Origin: Deltaproteobacteria bacterium
GTDB lineage: Bacteria; Myxococcota; XYA12-FULL-58-9; JABJBS01
Reading direction: 5' to 3'
Length of the DNA: 45,926 bases
Assembly (NCBI GenBank): GCA_018668695.1
Contig: JABJBS010000302.1
Coordinates: 1 to 45,926, forward strand
Shown: in pieces, positions 15,254 to 24,219 of the stretch
Position numbering within the stretch: the first letter of the stretch is position 1
Layout: each line of letters opens with the position of its first letter
The notes under the pieces: generated by a model
Told to the model about the DNA's origin: nothing
The model's input: only the letters and a program-made list of their open reading frames with translations
Database searches by the model: none
Translations under genes and position numbers: made by a program

Positions 15254-16864
15254 ATGATTCAGACCGATGGCTTAACACTTTCGTTCGCCGGTAGAACCCT
15301 CTTTGAAAACGTAAATATCAAGTTCACGCCTGGTAACTCATATGGGCTTATCGGTGCCAACGGTGCCGGTAAATCGACCTTTTTAAGATGTCTATCTGGC
15401 GAGCAAGAATCAAGCGGCGGAAGTGTTTCCATTCCCAAAGGTCTACGTTTGAGCATGCTCAGGCAGAACCATTTTGAGTACAATGAAGTCAAAGTTCTGG
15501 ATACCGTGATCCAAGGCCACAGCCGCTTATGGAACGTGATGCAAGAAAAGGACGCGATTTACGCGAAGCCTGACTTCAATGATGACGACGGCATGAAGGC
15601 AGCCGAACTCGAGTCTGAGTTTGCTGACATGAACGGGTGGGAAGCAGAAGCGATGGCTGGGCAGCTCCTAGCAAACCTAGGAATCACAACTGCGCAGCAA
15701 GAGTTACTTGTTCAAGACCTGGAAGACAGCGAAAAAGTTCGTGTTTTGTTGGCACAGGCTTTATTCGGTGACCCTGACGTACTGCTACTCGATGAGCCTA
15801 CAAACCACCTCGACGTGGACTCCATCCTGTGGCTTGAAGACTTCCTACTAAATTTCAAGAACACGGTGGTTGTGGTTTCTCACGACAGACACTTTCTTGA
15901 TAAAGTTTGTACGCACATTGCCGATATCGATTTTCAGAAAGTCACACTTTTCACCGGAAACTATGCATTCTGGTATCAGACAAGTCAGATGGCCCTTACT
16001 CAGCGCCAAGACTCAAACAAGAAAAAAGAAGACAAGATGAAGGAACTAAAATCTTTCATCGCGCGCTTTAGCGCCAACGCCTCGAAGTCCAAACAAGCTA
16101 CAAGCAGAAAAGCGTTGCTGGATAAAATCTCACTCGACGACATCAAACCGTCATCAAGGAAGTACCCCTACATCGTATTCAAACCTGAACGCGATCTTGG
16201 CAAAGAGGTTCTCTTTGTAGAGCATCTTACCAAGACCGTAGATGGTGAAGTGTTATTCAAAGACCTTCATTTGAATATCGGCAAGGGTGAGCGAGTCGCA
16301 TTTGTTGGACCAGATCATGCAGTCACCGCCTTGATGGATATCTTGGCGGGCGAAGCGCAAGCTGACTCCGGTGAACTTCGATGGGGCCATTCTACGAACC
16401 GCGGTTACCTGCCGAAAGACCATGACACCTTCTTTAATACCGACGACAACTTGGTAAATTGGATTCGCCAATTTTCAGAGCAAAAGGAAGAAAACTTTGT
16501 TCGAAGCTTTCTTGGCCGAATGCTCTTTAGCGGTGAAGACGTTCTCAAGTGTGCAAATGTATTATCGGGCGGAGAAAAGATGCGCTGCATGTTAGCGCGA
16601 ATCATGCTCCGTGACCCTAACGTTGTGCTGCTTGACAGCCCCACCAACCACCTCGACCTTGAATCAATCACGGCACTCAACAATGCCCTGACACAATTTC
16701 AGGGCACCCTACTCTTTACATCCCATGATGTGGAATTCGTAAACACGCTGGCAACCCGAGTGGTTGAACTCGACGGCACACACTTCCATGATCTGCACAA
16801 AGGGTTTGAAGAGTACCTGGCTGATGAAGCTCGCCAAGAGCGCGCTGGTATCCAGGCAAGATAA
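15254..16864 (+). CDS. ABC-F family ATPase, YbiT-like, with a degenerate second ATP site
   Basis: The 536-residue protein has two ABC domains joined by a basic linker (about 250-305; SARFSANASKSKQATSRK-type region), the layout of ribosome-associated ABC-F factors. The fold order and linker resemble E. coli YbiT. NBD1 has a good Walker A, GANGAGKST (34-42), and Walker B with catalytic Glu, LLLDEPTNHLD (177-187), but its signature is lost (VQDLEDSEK at 153-161 where LSGGE is expected). NBD2 keeps the signature LSGGE (437-441), but its Walker A is GPDHAVTA (352-359), lacking the Gly-Lys-Ser/Thr core. Its Walker B is DSPTNHLD, with Ser 462 in place of the catalytic Glu. The switch region is SHDVEF, not SHDREF. 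ABC-F proteins act on the ribosomal E site. The RluA-type gene overlaps its stop by one base. Confidence 0.92.
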   Translation: MIQTDGLTLSFAGRTLFENVNIKFTPGNSYGLIGANGAGKSTFLRCLSGEQESSGGSVSIPKGLRLSMLRQNHFEYNEVKVLDTVIQGHSRLWNVMQEKDAIYAKPDFNDDDGMKAAELESEFADMNGWEAEAMAGQLLANLGITTAQQELLVQDLEDSEKVRVLLAQALFGDPDVLLLDEPTNHLDVDSILWLEDFLLNFKNTVVVVSHDRHFLDKVCTHIADIDFQKVTLFTGNYAFWYQTSQMALTQRQDSNKKKEDKMKELKSFIARFSANASKSKQATSRKALLDKISLDDIKPSSRKYPYIVFKPERDLGKEVLFVEHLTKTVDGEVLFKDLHLNIGKGERVAFVGPDHAVTALMDILAGEAQADSGELRWGHSTNRGYLPKDHDTFFNTDDNLVNWIRQFSEQKEENFVRSFLGRMLFSGEDVLKCANVLSGGEKMRCMLARIMLRDPNVVLLDSPTNHLDLESITALNNALTQFQGTLLFTSHDVEFVNTLATRVVELDGTHFHDLHKGFEEYLADEARQERAGIQAR

Positions 16865-17847
16865 TGGAAGACGCCATTCAAAGTGAGCCGGATCCTCAAG
16901 TTGTTTTGCGACAAGTCCTCAAGGATTTAGGTCTTAGCAATGCTGAAATCAAGCAGGCTGGAGCCACCGGCAAAGTGTTGGTTCGTGGCGTTCCTACCGC
17001 CGACGCTGGACGAATGGTTTATCCTGACGAAGTTCAATATATTCCTGATGCACGCAAATTAACGCCCGGCCGTGACATCGTCATACTGCATCGTGATTAC
17101 AATATAGCGGTGGTCAACAAACCCAGTGGCTGGCTAAGCGTGAAAGCCAACAATCAGAAGAACAAAACAGATGTGGTTAGCTTTATCGGCAAAGTCTGTG
17201 ACGACTCCTATGCGGTGCACCGACTTGACCAAGAAACATCTGGTGTGATGATGGTTGCACTGGACGAAGACAGCCAGTACCGCATCAAAGAGCTTTTTGA
17301 AGTTCATGATATTGAAAGACGTTATCTTGCCATTGTGCAAGGCCGCCCAGGAAGAAACAGCTGGACTGTTGAAAGCAATCTGGTCCGAAACCGCGGCGAC
17401 GGTAAACGAGGAACCGGTGATAGCGAAGACGGAAAACGTGCAGTCACCCACTTCAAGATTATTCAGCGCCTGCGAGGAGCAACCCTCGTGGAAGCCACAC
17501 TGGAAACAGGGCGTACCCACCAGGTTAGAATTCATTTAGCAGAAGCAGGGCACCCAGTCCTCGGTGATAAGCTCTACGGTAATGCCGGATCTTCAAGAAG
17601 ACTACCCAGAGTTGCTCTTCATGCTGCTGTCCTCGGGTTCGACCATCCAAGCACCCAGTTAAAAATGCGATTCGATGTGCCTCTGGCCGACGACATGGAG
17701 AAGCTTCGTAGAGAACTCACTCGCCCTGAGTCGAACGGTCCTCGATTTCAAGCGGGAGCAGATGGCGCGGAAGGCCCAACAAGAGCTGGACCGACTCGCC
17801 CACCCAAGAATAAGAAGAAGACCAAAAAAGCGAGAAAAAAGCGCTAG
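16864..17847 (+). CDS. RluA-family RNA pseudouridine synthase
   Basis: A 327-residue enzyme that converts uridine to pseudouridine in rRNA or tRNA. Residues 10-60 look like a small S4-type RNA-binding domain. The catalytic motif is VHRLDQETSGVMM (118-130), with the nucleophile Asp 122. Further family marks are VVNKPSGWLSV (83-93) and TGRTHQVRIHL with GHPVLGDKLYG. The last 20 residues are a Lys/Arg tail (KNKKKTKKARKKR) that should add RNA affinity. The ATG at 16864 shares one base with the TAA of the ABC-F gene, so the two are translationally coupled. The stop codon overlaps the stop of the convergent protease gene by four bases. The RNA target is not predictable. Confidence 0.93.
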   Translation: MEDAIQSEPDPQVVLRQVLKDLGLSNAEIKQAGATGKVLVRGVPTADAGRMVYPDEVQYIPDARKLTPGRDIVILHRDYNIAVVNKPSGWLSVKANNQKNKTDVVSFIGKVCDDSYAVHRLDQETSGVMMVALDEDSQYRIKELFEVHDIERRYLAIVQGRPGRNSWTVESNLVRNRGDGKRGTGDSEDGKRAVTHFKIIQRLRGATLVEATLETGRTHQVRIHLAEAGHPVLGDKLYGNAGSSRRLPRVALHAAVLGFDHPSTQLKMRFDVPLADDMEKLRRELTRPESNGPRFQAGADGAEGPTRAGPTRPPKNKKKTKKARKKR

Positions 17848-20354
17848 TGCCGAACTGGCGCCAGACCCATTTTCGGCATTCGTCTTCTTAACCAGAGCCC
17901 AGACAATAGCAGTAACATCCAAGGCTGAGACTGAGTAGAAGAGCACCCTTCACCTTCAGCCGCCATACCTTCATCTCCTGTGCCGATTACTCCATCATCA
18001 CCCATTTCTGAGCTGGCCTCACCGTCGTTGCCAGCCGACTGAGTATCATCAATTTCGCCGCTCTCATTATCAGACGGATTAGACTGGTTAGGATCGCTCT
18101 CGGAGCTATTCTCATCTACCGGGGGCTCACCTACAATGGGTGGTTGCTGTTCTCCACAGAGCCCATACTCATTGCAGCTCTCCCCTTCCGGGCAGCCCGC
18201 ATACTCACAAGACTGCCAACAGACTCCATCATTTTCATCGATGGGATAACAGGAATAGCCCTCGCGGCAATCAGCGTTGTAAAGACAATCATCTAAGCAC
18301 AGATTGACGCTGCCCATATCAATGCAGCTGTCGTTCTCGCCGCATGGGTCCGAGTCACAAACATCACCGCAAAATCCGCCATGTAGGTCGTATGTATTTT
18401 CGTCGTAACAGGAATTACCATCGGCGCAATCTGAATTATTTAAACAAGCCGCTCCGGCCGGTCCAGCATTACCATTCACGCAATCGCCCGAATATTCGTC
18501 GCAGACATATCCTTCTGCACACCCAGAAACCGTGCAAGACGGCACGCATCCAGTTTGTCCTGCTTCCAAATCAAGGCAGTCGTAGCCGTCACGACAATCA
18601 CTGGTTTGCGAACATCCATCATAACAAATGGATGTGTCACCACCAACGTCGACACAGATATCTCCCGAAGGGCAGGATGCGCTGCAGTAAGTTGTGCAAT
18701 ACCCGCCAGGGTAATCATATTGAGACTGTGTGATACAAAAACCATTACTTGGACATTCATTATCGGCCAAACAAGGTGCTCCAACTAGGCCGGCATCCGG
18801 CGCGCAGTCGGAGTCGTTTTCATCAACCTGTCCGTCGCAATCATCATCGGTACCATTCCCGCAATCTTCAGGGGATGGAACGCAAGGGTTGGTTCCCGCT
18901 GCTAACTGGATAGCGGTGTACGCATTGATTCGGCCATTCCCATAGTAAGGGCTGAAGCCGTCCGAATATGACACATTACCAACTTTATCTGCTGACCCAT
19001 TCATAATCTGAAACACGTCGGCACGGCTAAGACCTGGGTTTAAGCCAAGCACAAGGCCAACGACGCCAGCGGCAACCGGGCACGCTGCACTTGTACCGCC
19101 AAAACTATAGCTATAATCATTGTTGCTGTATCCGTTGTATCCACCAATATCCGTCGTTACCGAACCGGCTGGCGCGACGAAGTCGAGTTCCCAACCGAAA
19201 TTTGAATAATCTTCTTTGCTACCATTGCTACCCGTTGCTCCTACTCCCAGCACCAACGGATGGCTGGCCAGTTCATAACTGTAGTTCTCCCGGTACTCAT
19301 TACCGGCAGCAAACATAACAATCGCACCCAAACCACCACGTCCATTTTGAGCAGCATATTGGATTGCCTCTTCCATATTGGGTTGAACTTCAGTGGCCTG
19401 CCCTGCGCCCCAGCTATTTGAAAGAACATGAGCGCCTTTATCAACTGCCCATACAAATGCATCAACATCGGCGCCATAACGGCCCCAACCTTGCTCGCCC
19501 ATAATACGAATGGGAATGATGGAGCAGTTGGGACAAACGCCTGCTATACCCTCACCATTGTCGGTCTGAGCCGCTGCCAAGCCCGCACACGCTGTACCAT
19601 GCGCATCGTTGCCATCGGGATTTGGGTTATAATCTTGGTCCAATGCATCGTAGGGTTCTACGAGCTTTCCGTAGAGATCCGGATGGTCGAGATCCACACC
19701 GGAATCAATAATTGCGATTCGAATACCAGCGTTACCCTGCTCCGAGTTCCAGGCGCCTTGCACCGAGATCTGGTCAAGGTGCCACTGGTATCCTTCAAGT
19801 TCATCGTTCGGATTAAACATGCGCGATTTTTTGTAGATAAAATCAGGATGCGCAAAACGCACCTGCCCTGACTCCACCAAACGGTTCGCCACTTCAAGCA
19901 CTTGGGCCGGGTCTTTAACTTGCACATCGTACCAACCCAAGGTTGGGTGAGTTGCCTTAACTGAAGCGCCTCCGAGGGCCTGGACAGTCGTTTCTATGGT
20001 CGCGAGAGGACGTTGAGGATCAAAACCGGCATTCACCCTGCCATCCGATACGTAAATATCGTCGAACCCGGGTCTCCGAAATACGGTGAGCTGAGCCATC
20101 TTGTGCAGTGTTGTCATTTTAACGAGCCACTGTGCATCCGCGATAGCTTCGCGCTTGATGAGGTAATCGTTCCGATAGATGCGCTCGGCGTTTACGTTTC
20201 GAAGCATGCGTAGGACCGCGCCCTCGGGCTCTCCGTCAAGACTGCGCAAGACGACGGTATCCCGGACAGAGACGAGTTCAACCTCACCGACCGTGCTGTG
20301 ATAATAATTTGGCGAGGACGCGAGAAAGAGCGTTAAAACCAAAGAACTGAGCAT
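17844..20354 (-). CDS. Secreted subtilisin-like (S8) serine protease with Cys-rich repeats and MYXO-CTERM-like tail
   Basis: The 836-residue protein starts at 20352-20354 with AGAGG upstream and has a short signal peptide (MLSSLVLTLFLASS). Residues 115-175 look like an inhibitor-type propeptide. The S8 domain (about 185-485) has the full triad: Asp 217 (IAIIDSGVDLDHPD), His 252 (DAHGTACAG) and Ser 422 (SFGGTSAACPVAAG), plus oxyanion Asn 352. Next comes a CGNGTDDDCDGQVDENDSDC motif (498-517), of the MopE-like putative metal-binding kind. Five or so Cys-rich modules follow (CxxDSDCxxGxxCxD pattern), then a Ser/Asp/Glu-rich linker and a C-terminal GC-hydrophobic-RRR tail (about 803-826). In Myxococcota that tail directs processing and surface anchoring. 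An extra 11 residues follow the Arg cluster, which is longer than usual. Confidence 0.92.
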   Translation of the reverse strand: MLSSLVLTLFLASSPNYYHSTVGEVELVSVRDTVVLRSLDGEPEGAVLRMLRNVNAERIYRNDYLIKREAIADAQWLVKMTTLHKMAQLTVFRRPGFDDIYVSDGRVNAGFDPQRPLATIETTVQALGGASVKATHPTLGWYDVQVKDPAQVLEVANRLVESGQVRFAHPDFIYKKSRMFNPNDELEGYQWHLDQISVQGAWNSEQGNAGIRIAIIDSGVDLDHPDLYGKLVEPYDALDQDYNPNPDGNDAHGTACAGLAAAQTDNGEGIAGVCPNCSIIPIRIMGEQGWGRYGADVDAFVWAVDKGAHVLSNSWGAGQATEVQPNMEEAIQYAAQNGRGGLGAIVMFAAGNEYRENYSYELASHPLVLGVGATGSNGSKEDYSNFGWELDFVAPAGSVTTDIGGYNGYSNNDYSYSFGGTSAACPVAAGVVGLVLGLNPGLSRADVFQIMNGSADKVGNVSYSDGFSPYYGNGRINAYTAIQLAAGTNPCVPSPEDCGNGTDDDCDGQVDENDSDCAPDAGLVGAPCLADNECPSNGFCITQSQYDYPGGYCTTYCSASCPSGDICVDVGGDTSICYDGCSQTSDCRDGYDCLDLEAGQTGCVPSCTVSGCAEGYVCDEYSGDCVNGNAGPAGAACLNNSDCADGNSCYDENTYDLHGGFCGDVCDSDPCGENDSCIDMGSVNLCLDDCLYNADCREGYSCYPIDENDGVCWQSCEYAGCPEGESCNEYGLCGEQQPPIVGEPPVDENSSESDPNQSNPSDNESGEIDDTQSAGNDGEASSEMGDDGVIGTGDEGMAAEGEGCSSTQSQPWMLLLLSGLWLRRRMPKMGLAPVRH

Positions 20355-20757
20355 CGTTACCTCTTATGAATCCACCTGTGCCTGAGGAGCATGGCACTAT
20401 GTAGATTCAGCGTTTGTTGCCTCAAATACTGCTTTGTTTGGGCAAATTCAGCAGTATTCAGACAGGTAAGACGCGTACCCTGACCCATACGCTAATACAT
20501 AAGAACACATCCATCAATCAAAAAAGGCGTCTAATAACAGATACTTAGTGTGCTCAAAGGTGCGCATATGTGTGCATCTGAGAATTATTATGTATGTTGG
20601 TTTATAATTCGAACCTTCTTAGGTGCTCAGGCAATTTTTCCGAAATATGCACAGCCCTGACACGTTTACTTCCTTTGTGACCCGAGCATTATTCCCCGCG
20701 TACTATCGAAGTGAAGTAACGCCCTCAAAGAGTTGACCTACACCGTGACCACGCGGG
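20355..20757. promoter_or_regulatory. 403-bp divergent intergenic region upstream of the S8 protease and DUF3624-like gene
   Basis: The region carries a 9-bp perfect inverted repeat, AATACTGCT (20425-20433) and AGCAGTATT (20450-20458), with an inner TTTG/CAAA pair, 71 bp upstream of the protease start. A weak minus-strand sigma-70 candidate lies upstream of it (TTGATT at 20516-20521 read on the minus strand, 18-bp spacer, TATTAG at 20492-20497). No gene is seen. Confidence 0.4.
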
Positions 20758-21024
20758 ATGGTGCCCAAGATGTCATGTAAAAGCTGCAATAAGAATTTGA
20801 TAAGAGCCAAGCTCGGAAGGTGTCAATCGTGCATGGTCACGACCTTGGTCTGCTCCATTCTCGGCTGGACTGGGCACCTGCTCACCGCCGACACGGCCAC
20901 ACTTTCAACAGCCATCATCGCTCTTCGACTCTTCACCACCACCTTCACGGGTCTATTCATGCTCCATGCTATTTTTGCTCTGTATTATAGGATTACTGGC
21001 AATATCCCTGACGACAATCATTGA
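20758..21024 (+). CDS. Small DUF3624-like membrane protein with CxxC pairs
   Basis: An 88-residue protein (MVPKMSCKSCNKNLIRAKLGRCQSCM) with two Cys pairs, Cys 7/Cys 10 and Cys 22/Cys 25, and two hydrophobic segments (about 27-45 and 50-78), probably spanning the membrane. The Cys pairs plus KLGRC resemble DUF3624, known mainly from Vibrio and relatives; I recall this family from memory and have not checked it. The Cys set may bind zinc or iron. Start is ATG 20758; ATG 20770 (MSCKSC) is an alternative. Confidence 0.6.
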   Translation: MVPKMSCKSCNKNLIRAKLGRCQSCMVTTLVCSILGWTGHLLTADTATLSTAIIALRLFTTTFTGLFMLHAIFALYYRITGNIPDDNH

Positions 21025-21109
21025 GAGCCCACGCGGAGCCTCTTGCAGAGCTTATTCAACCCGGATATGACTCTGCGCGTTAACGACTTTGTTCAAAAGG
21101 GAGCCGACC

Positions 21110-21961
21110 ATGCCCGAAGCCAAAACCAACTCTTCCGCTCAACGTTACATCCTGCGTTCCACACTCAATGGAGTAACGACACTTACTATGAACCGCCCCA
21201 AACGACTGAATGGGTGGAGCATGGATATGATGGATGAGCTCAAGGCGGCTTTTAAAGAAGCAGCAGCAGATGACAACACGAAAGCACTCGTGCTCACGGG
21301 GACAGATCCCTACTACTGCGCTGGTGTGAACTTGGGCGGCTCCATGAAGCTGGGCCACCCTCAAGCCCTCCACGACAGTATCGTTGAACATAATCAGGCG
21401 CTGTTTGAAGCGTTCTTAGATTTCCCAAAACCCTTCCTCGTCGCAGCCAACGGTCCTGCTATTGGAGCTGCTGTTACCTCGGCAACTTTGGCCGACGGAA
21501 TCATCGCCTCCAACAAAGCTACGTTCTCAACGCCTTTCGCGGCGCTCGGTGTAAGCCCCGAAGGCTGCTCAAGCGTCCACTTTGAAACACTGATGGGTGC
21601 TCGTAACGCGGACCGAATGCTTGGCGAAGACGGCTGGAAACCAACCGCTGCCGAGGCTAAAGCTGCCGGCTTGGTGCAGTATACAGCTGACCATGAAAAT
21701 CTCATGAGCGAAGCCCAGCGCATCGCTGAAGAATGGATAGCGAACGGCGCCACTAGAAAATTCAGAGGCCCAGGTGAATTAGACGCACTCAAGACGGTAA
21801 ACGCCAAGGAATCGATCGGCGTCGCCGATTCATTTCTAAGCGCGCCCTTCATGCAGGCTCAGTTTAAGTTCTTGTGGAGTAAGAATAAGCGGGGACCCGC
21901 AGTGATGTTTTTCACGATGTGGGCCTCCCGCCCGCTCTGGTCCCAACTGCTTAGTAAGTAG
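21110..21961 (+). CDS. Enoyl-CoA hydratase/isomerase family protein, delta3-delta2-enoyl-CoA isomerase-like
   Basis: The 283-residue crotonase-fold protein starts at ATG 21110 (MPEAKTNSS), preceded by GGGAG. The CoA-binding/oxyanion region is TGTDPYYCAGVNLGG (63-77) and ANGPAIGAAVT (113-123). The stretch LGVSPEGCSSVHFETLMG (147-164) closely resembles the active-site loop of eukaryotic ECI2-type isomerases, with Glu 151 as the probable catalytic base; only one of the two Glu residues of true hydratases is apparent. That fits a role in shifting double bonds during oxidation of unsaturated fatty acids. No other fatty acid gene is adjacent, so it appears to be a lone unit. Confidence 0.88.
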   Translation: MPEAKTNSSAQRYILRSTLNGVTTLTMNRPKRLNGWSMDMMDELKAAFKEAAADDNTKALVLTGTDPYYCAGVNLGGSMKLGHPQALHDSIVEHNQALFEAFLDFPKPFLVAANGPAIGAAVTSATLADGIIASNKATFSTPFAALGVSPEGCSSVHFETLMGARNADRMLGEDGWKPTAAEAKAAGLVQYTADHENLMSEAQRIAEEWIANGATRKFRGPGELDALKTVNAKESIGVADSFLSAPFMQAQFKFLWSKNKRGPAVMFFTMWASRPLWSQLLSK

Positions 21962-22071
21962 ACCAGGCTGCACGCTCGTCCGGGAACCTTGACGACTAGA
22001 TTAACCTACGATTGACGACACGTCTTTGCCTGGTGTAATGCCAGAGACGGTCCCCAACGAAAGAGTCTTCT

Positions 22072-22779
22072 ATGTTTCTTCAGGCAACCAGCCTCGTTAA
22101 AAATTACGGCGACCACCCTGCTCTCCGCGGGCTCGATCTAGCCGTCGACAAAGGTGAAGTCTTTTGCCTTCTCGGAGCAAACGGGGCCGGTAAAACGACC
22201 ACGATACAGCTTTTTCTAGGATTCATTGAACCCACTTCTGGCAGTGCAAAAATCAAAGGCCTTGAAGTCTCACAGTATCCCTTAGAGACTAAGAAGTTTT
22301 TGGCTTATATTCCTGAAAACGTCATGCTCTACAAAAACTTGAGCGGCATCGAAAACCTTGAATATTTCACAACACTCGCCGGCGCCTCCGACACAAACGA
22401 GGAATACCTTCGGGCTACTCTCAAACGAGCAGGGCTACCAACAGACTTCGTGGACCGCCCCGTAGGCACCTATTCCAAGGGGATGCGCCAAAAGGTTGGT
22501 ATCGCCATGGCCATTGCCCGTAAAGCCGAATTGCTTCTGCTCGACGAACCTACCTCAGGGCTCGACCCCAAAGCCTCGAATGAATTCTCCGAGCTGGTTT
22601 GTTCATTACGAGACGACGGCGTCGCAGTACTCATGGCCACTCACGATTTATTTCGTTCACGAGAGATAGCCACCCGTATTGGCATTATGAAACAAGGCGA
22701 ACTCGTTTCACAATTTGCGGCACAGGATGTATCTCATAATGACCTCGAGCGTATTTACCTTGAGCACATGCATGACTAG
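22072..22779 (+). CDS. ABC transporter ATP-binding protein (ABC-2 exporter)
   Basis: A 235-residue ATPase with Walker A GANGAGKTT (35-43), the Q-loop region, a signature YSKGM (134-138; a common variant of LSGGQ in this subfamily), Walker B LLLLDEP (154-160) and the switch His in ATHD. It resembles NosF- and CcmA-like importer-independent exporters. It is the first of three closely spaced genes (12-bp gap to the next), so it powers the two permeases that follow. The substrate is not evident. Confidence 0.93.
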   Translation: MFLQATSLVKNYGDHPALRGLDLAVDKGEVFCLLGANGAGKTTTIQLFLGFIEPTSGSAKIKGLEVSQYPLETKKFLAYIPENVMLYKNLSGIENLEYFTTLAGASDTNEEYLRATLKRAGLPTDFVDRPVGTYSKGMRQKVGIAMAIARKAELLLLDEPTSGLDPKASNEFSELVCSLRDDGVAVLMATHDLFRSREIATRIGIMKQGELVSQFAAQDVSHNDLERIYLEHMHD

Positions 22780-22791
22780 GAGACGAGCCTG

Positions 22792-24219
22792 ATGTCTTTG
22801 GTTCGCTGGGTTGCCCACAAAGAAATTAAAGAAATCATTCGCGACGGACGGCTTCGCCTTCTAGGAGGTCTTGTCATTATTTTGGCCATGGCTGCCTTAG
22901 CGTTTGGTGCCCAACAAACGATTAAAGCGCAGGAAGCACGCGAGCATGCGCGGGAACGAGCGGCGAAGCAATGGGAAGACCAAGGGGATAAAAACCCTCA
23001 CGTCGCGGCGCATTATGGTACGCACGTCTTCGCGCCCACCAGCGTCGTCACCGCTATGGATCCCGGGGTTTCTGCTTACCTCGGGCGTTCAGTCAAAATC
23101 GAAGCGCATAAACGAAACCTCGCAGCACACTCAGCGGCACAAGACAGCGCAAGCCTTCAGCGCATGGGCAATTTCTCTGTTGCTACCGTACTTCTGCAAC
23201 TTGTTCCTTTGCTGATCATTGCACTGGGTCACGGGCTTTGGAGTCGCGAGCGTGAGAGTGGAACACTTCGGCAGCTCCTCAGCACGGGTGTAAATCGCAA
23301 GACTTTATTCTGGGGCAAATCCATTGCCTTAGGCACGGTCATTTCCGCATTACTCATTCCCGCGGGAGCTATCCTAGTGGGGTGTTTATGGATGCTTGGA
23401 GCCGGAGATGGGTCTACCGTGTTACGGTTAGGTCTCCTTGCCCTAGGCTACGGAACCTATTTCTCAATTTTCGGAGGCCTCACACTTTATGCCTCAGCCG
23501 CTGCGCCTTCCTCACGAGCCGCCTTGGTGGCCATGATTGGCATCTGGGGGTTGTTTTGCCTTGTCATGCCGAGAGCTGCTACCGAATTTGCTGGCGCGGT
23601 CCAGCCATTACCAAGCCAAGCCGAGCTTGCTCGCAACGTTTCCGAAAGCCTTGAAAAAGGGGTTGATGGAAAGATGGAACGTGAGACCGCCATCGAAGCC
23701 ATCATTTCCGACTTGATGGCAGAACAAAAACTTTCCAACACCGGTATGCTGGTGATGGGTTCTCAAATCAGTGGGCTTGAGCTTCAAGCCGAAGCGCGCT
23801 GGGAAGACATGATCTACGACCATCACATGGAATCCTTGGATGATAATATTAACGCCCAAGAACAAGCTGTAGGGCTGGCCGGAATGCTCTCTCCATTTGT
23901 TGCTATGAGAACGCTCTCTGCAGGGCTGGCGGGCACCGACTTCGCCCACCACCGTCACTTTACGGACCATGCCGAAACCTGGCGAAAAAAGTTGGTTGCA
24001 CAGCTAAACAAAGACTTCGCCGAGAATGCAGGCGATGAAGGCTGGGAATATCGAGCAGGACCAGACCTTTGGAAAAAAGTTCCGCCTTTTACCTACGAGA
24101 CGCCATCGATGCTCTTTGCTCTTCGCACCCATGCAACAAGCGTCTTCATTTTGCTAGCATGGCTTACCGGTGCCCTCGTTCTGGCACTTCGCTCCGCACA
24201 GCGTGTGAGGGTCGTATGA
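22792..24219 (+). CDS. ABC-2 type transporter permease, DUF3526-like, first subunit
   Basis: The 475-residue protein has an N-terminal transmembrane helix (about 23-42), a long extracytoplasmic or cytoplasmic insert (45-125) and a five-helix ABC-2 core (about 125-265) containing the typical RERESGTLRQLLSTGVNRKTLFWGK segment. A second large soluble segment rich in Glu (270-445) and a final helix (about 450-470) follow. The double insert is typical of the DUF3526 permeases that occur in pairs. A GGAG ribosome binding site precedes ATG 22792. The stop overlaps the next start as ATGA (24216-24219). Confidence 0.9.
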   Translation: MSLVRWVAHKEIKEIIRDGRLRLLGGLVIILAMAALAFGAQQTIKAQEAREHARERAAKQWEDQGDKNPHVAAHYGTHVFAPTSVVTAMDPGVSAYLGRSVKIEAHKRNLAAHSAAQDSASLQRMGNFSVATVLLQLVPLLIIALGHGLWSRERESGTLRQLLSTGVNRKTLFWGKSIALGTVISALLIPAGAILVGCLWMLGAGDGSTVLRLGLLALGYGTYFSIFGGLTLYASAAAPSSRAALVAMIGIWGLFCLVMPRAATEFAGAVQPLPSQAELARNVSESLEKGVDGKMERETAIEAIISDLMAEQKLSNTGMLVMGSQISGLELQAEARWEDMIYDHHMESLDDNINAQEQAVGLAGMLSPFVAMRTLSAGLAGTDFAHHRHFTDHAETWRKKLVAQLNKDFAENAGDEGWEYRAGPDLWKKVPPFTYETPSMLFALRTHATSVFILLAWLTGALVLALRSAQRVRVV

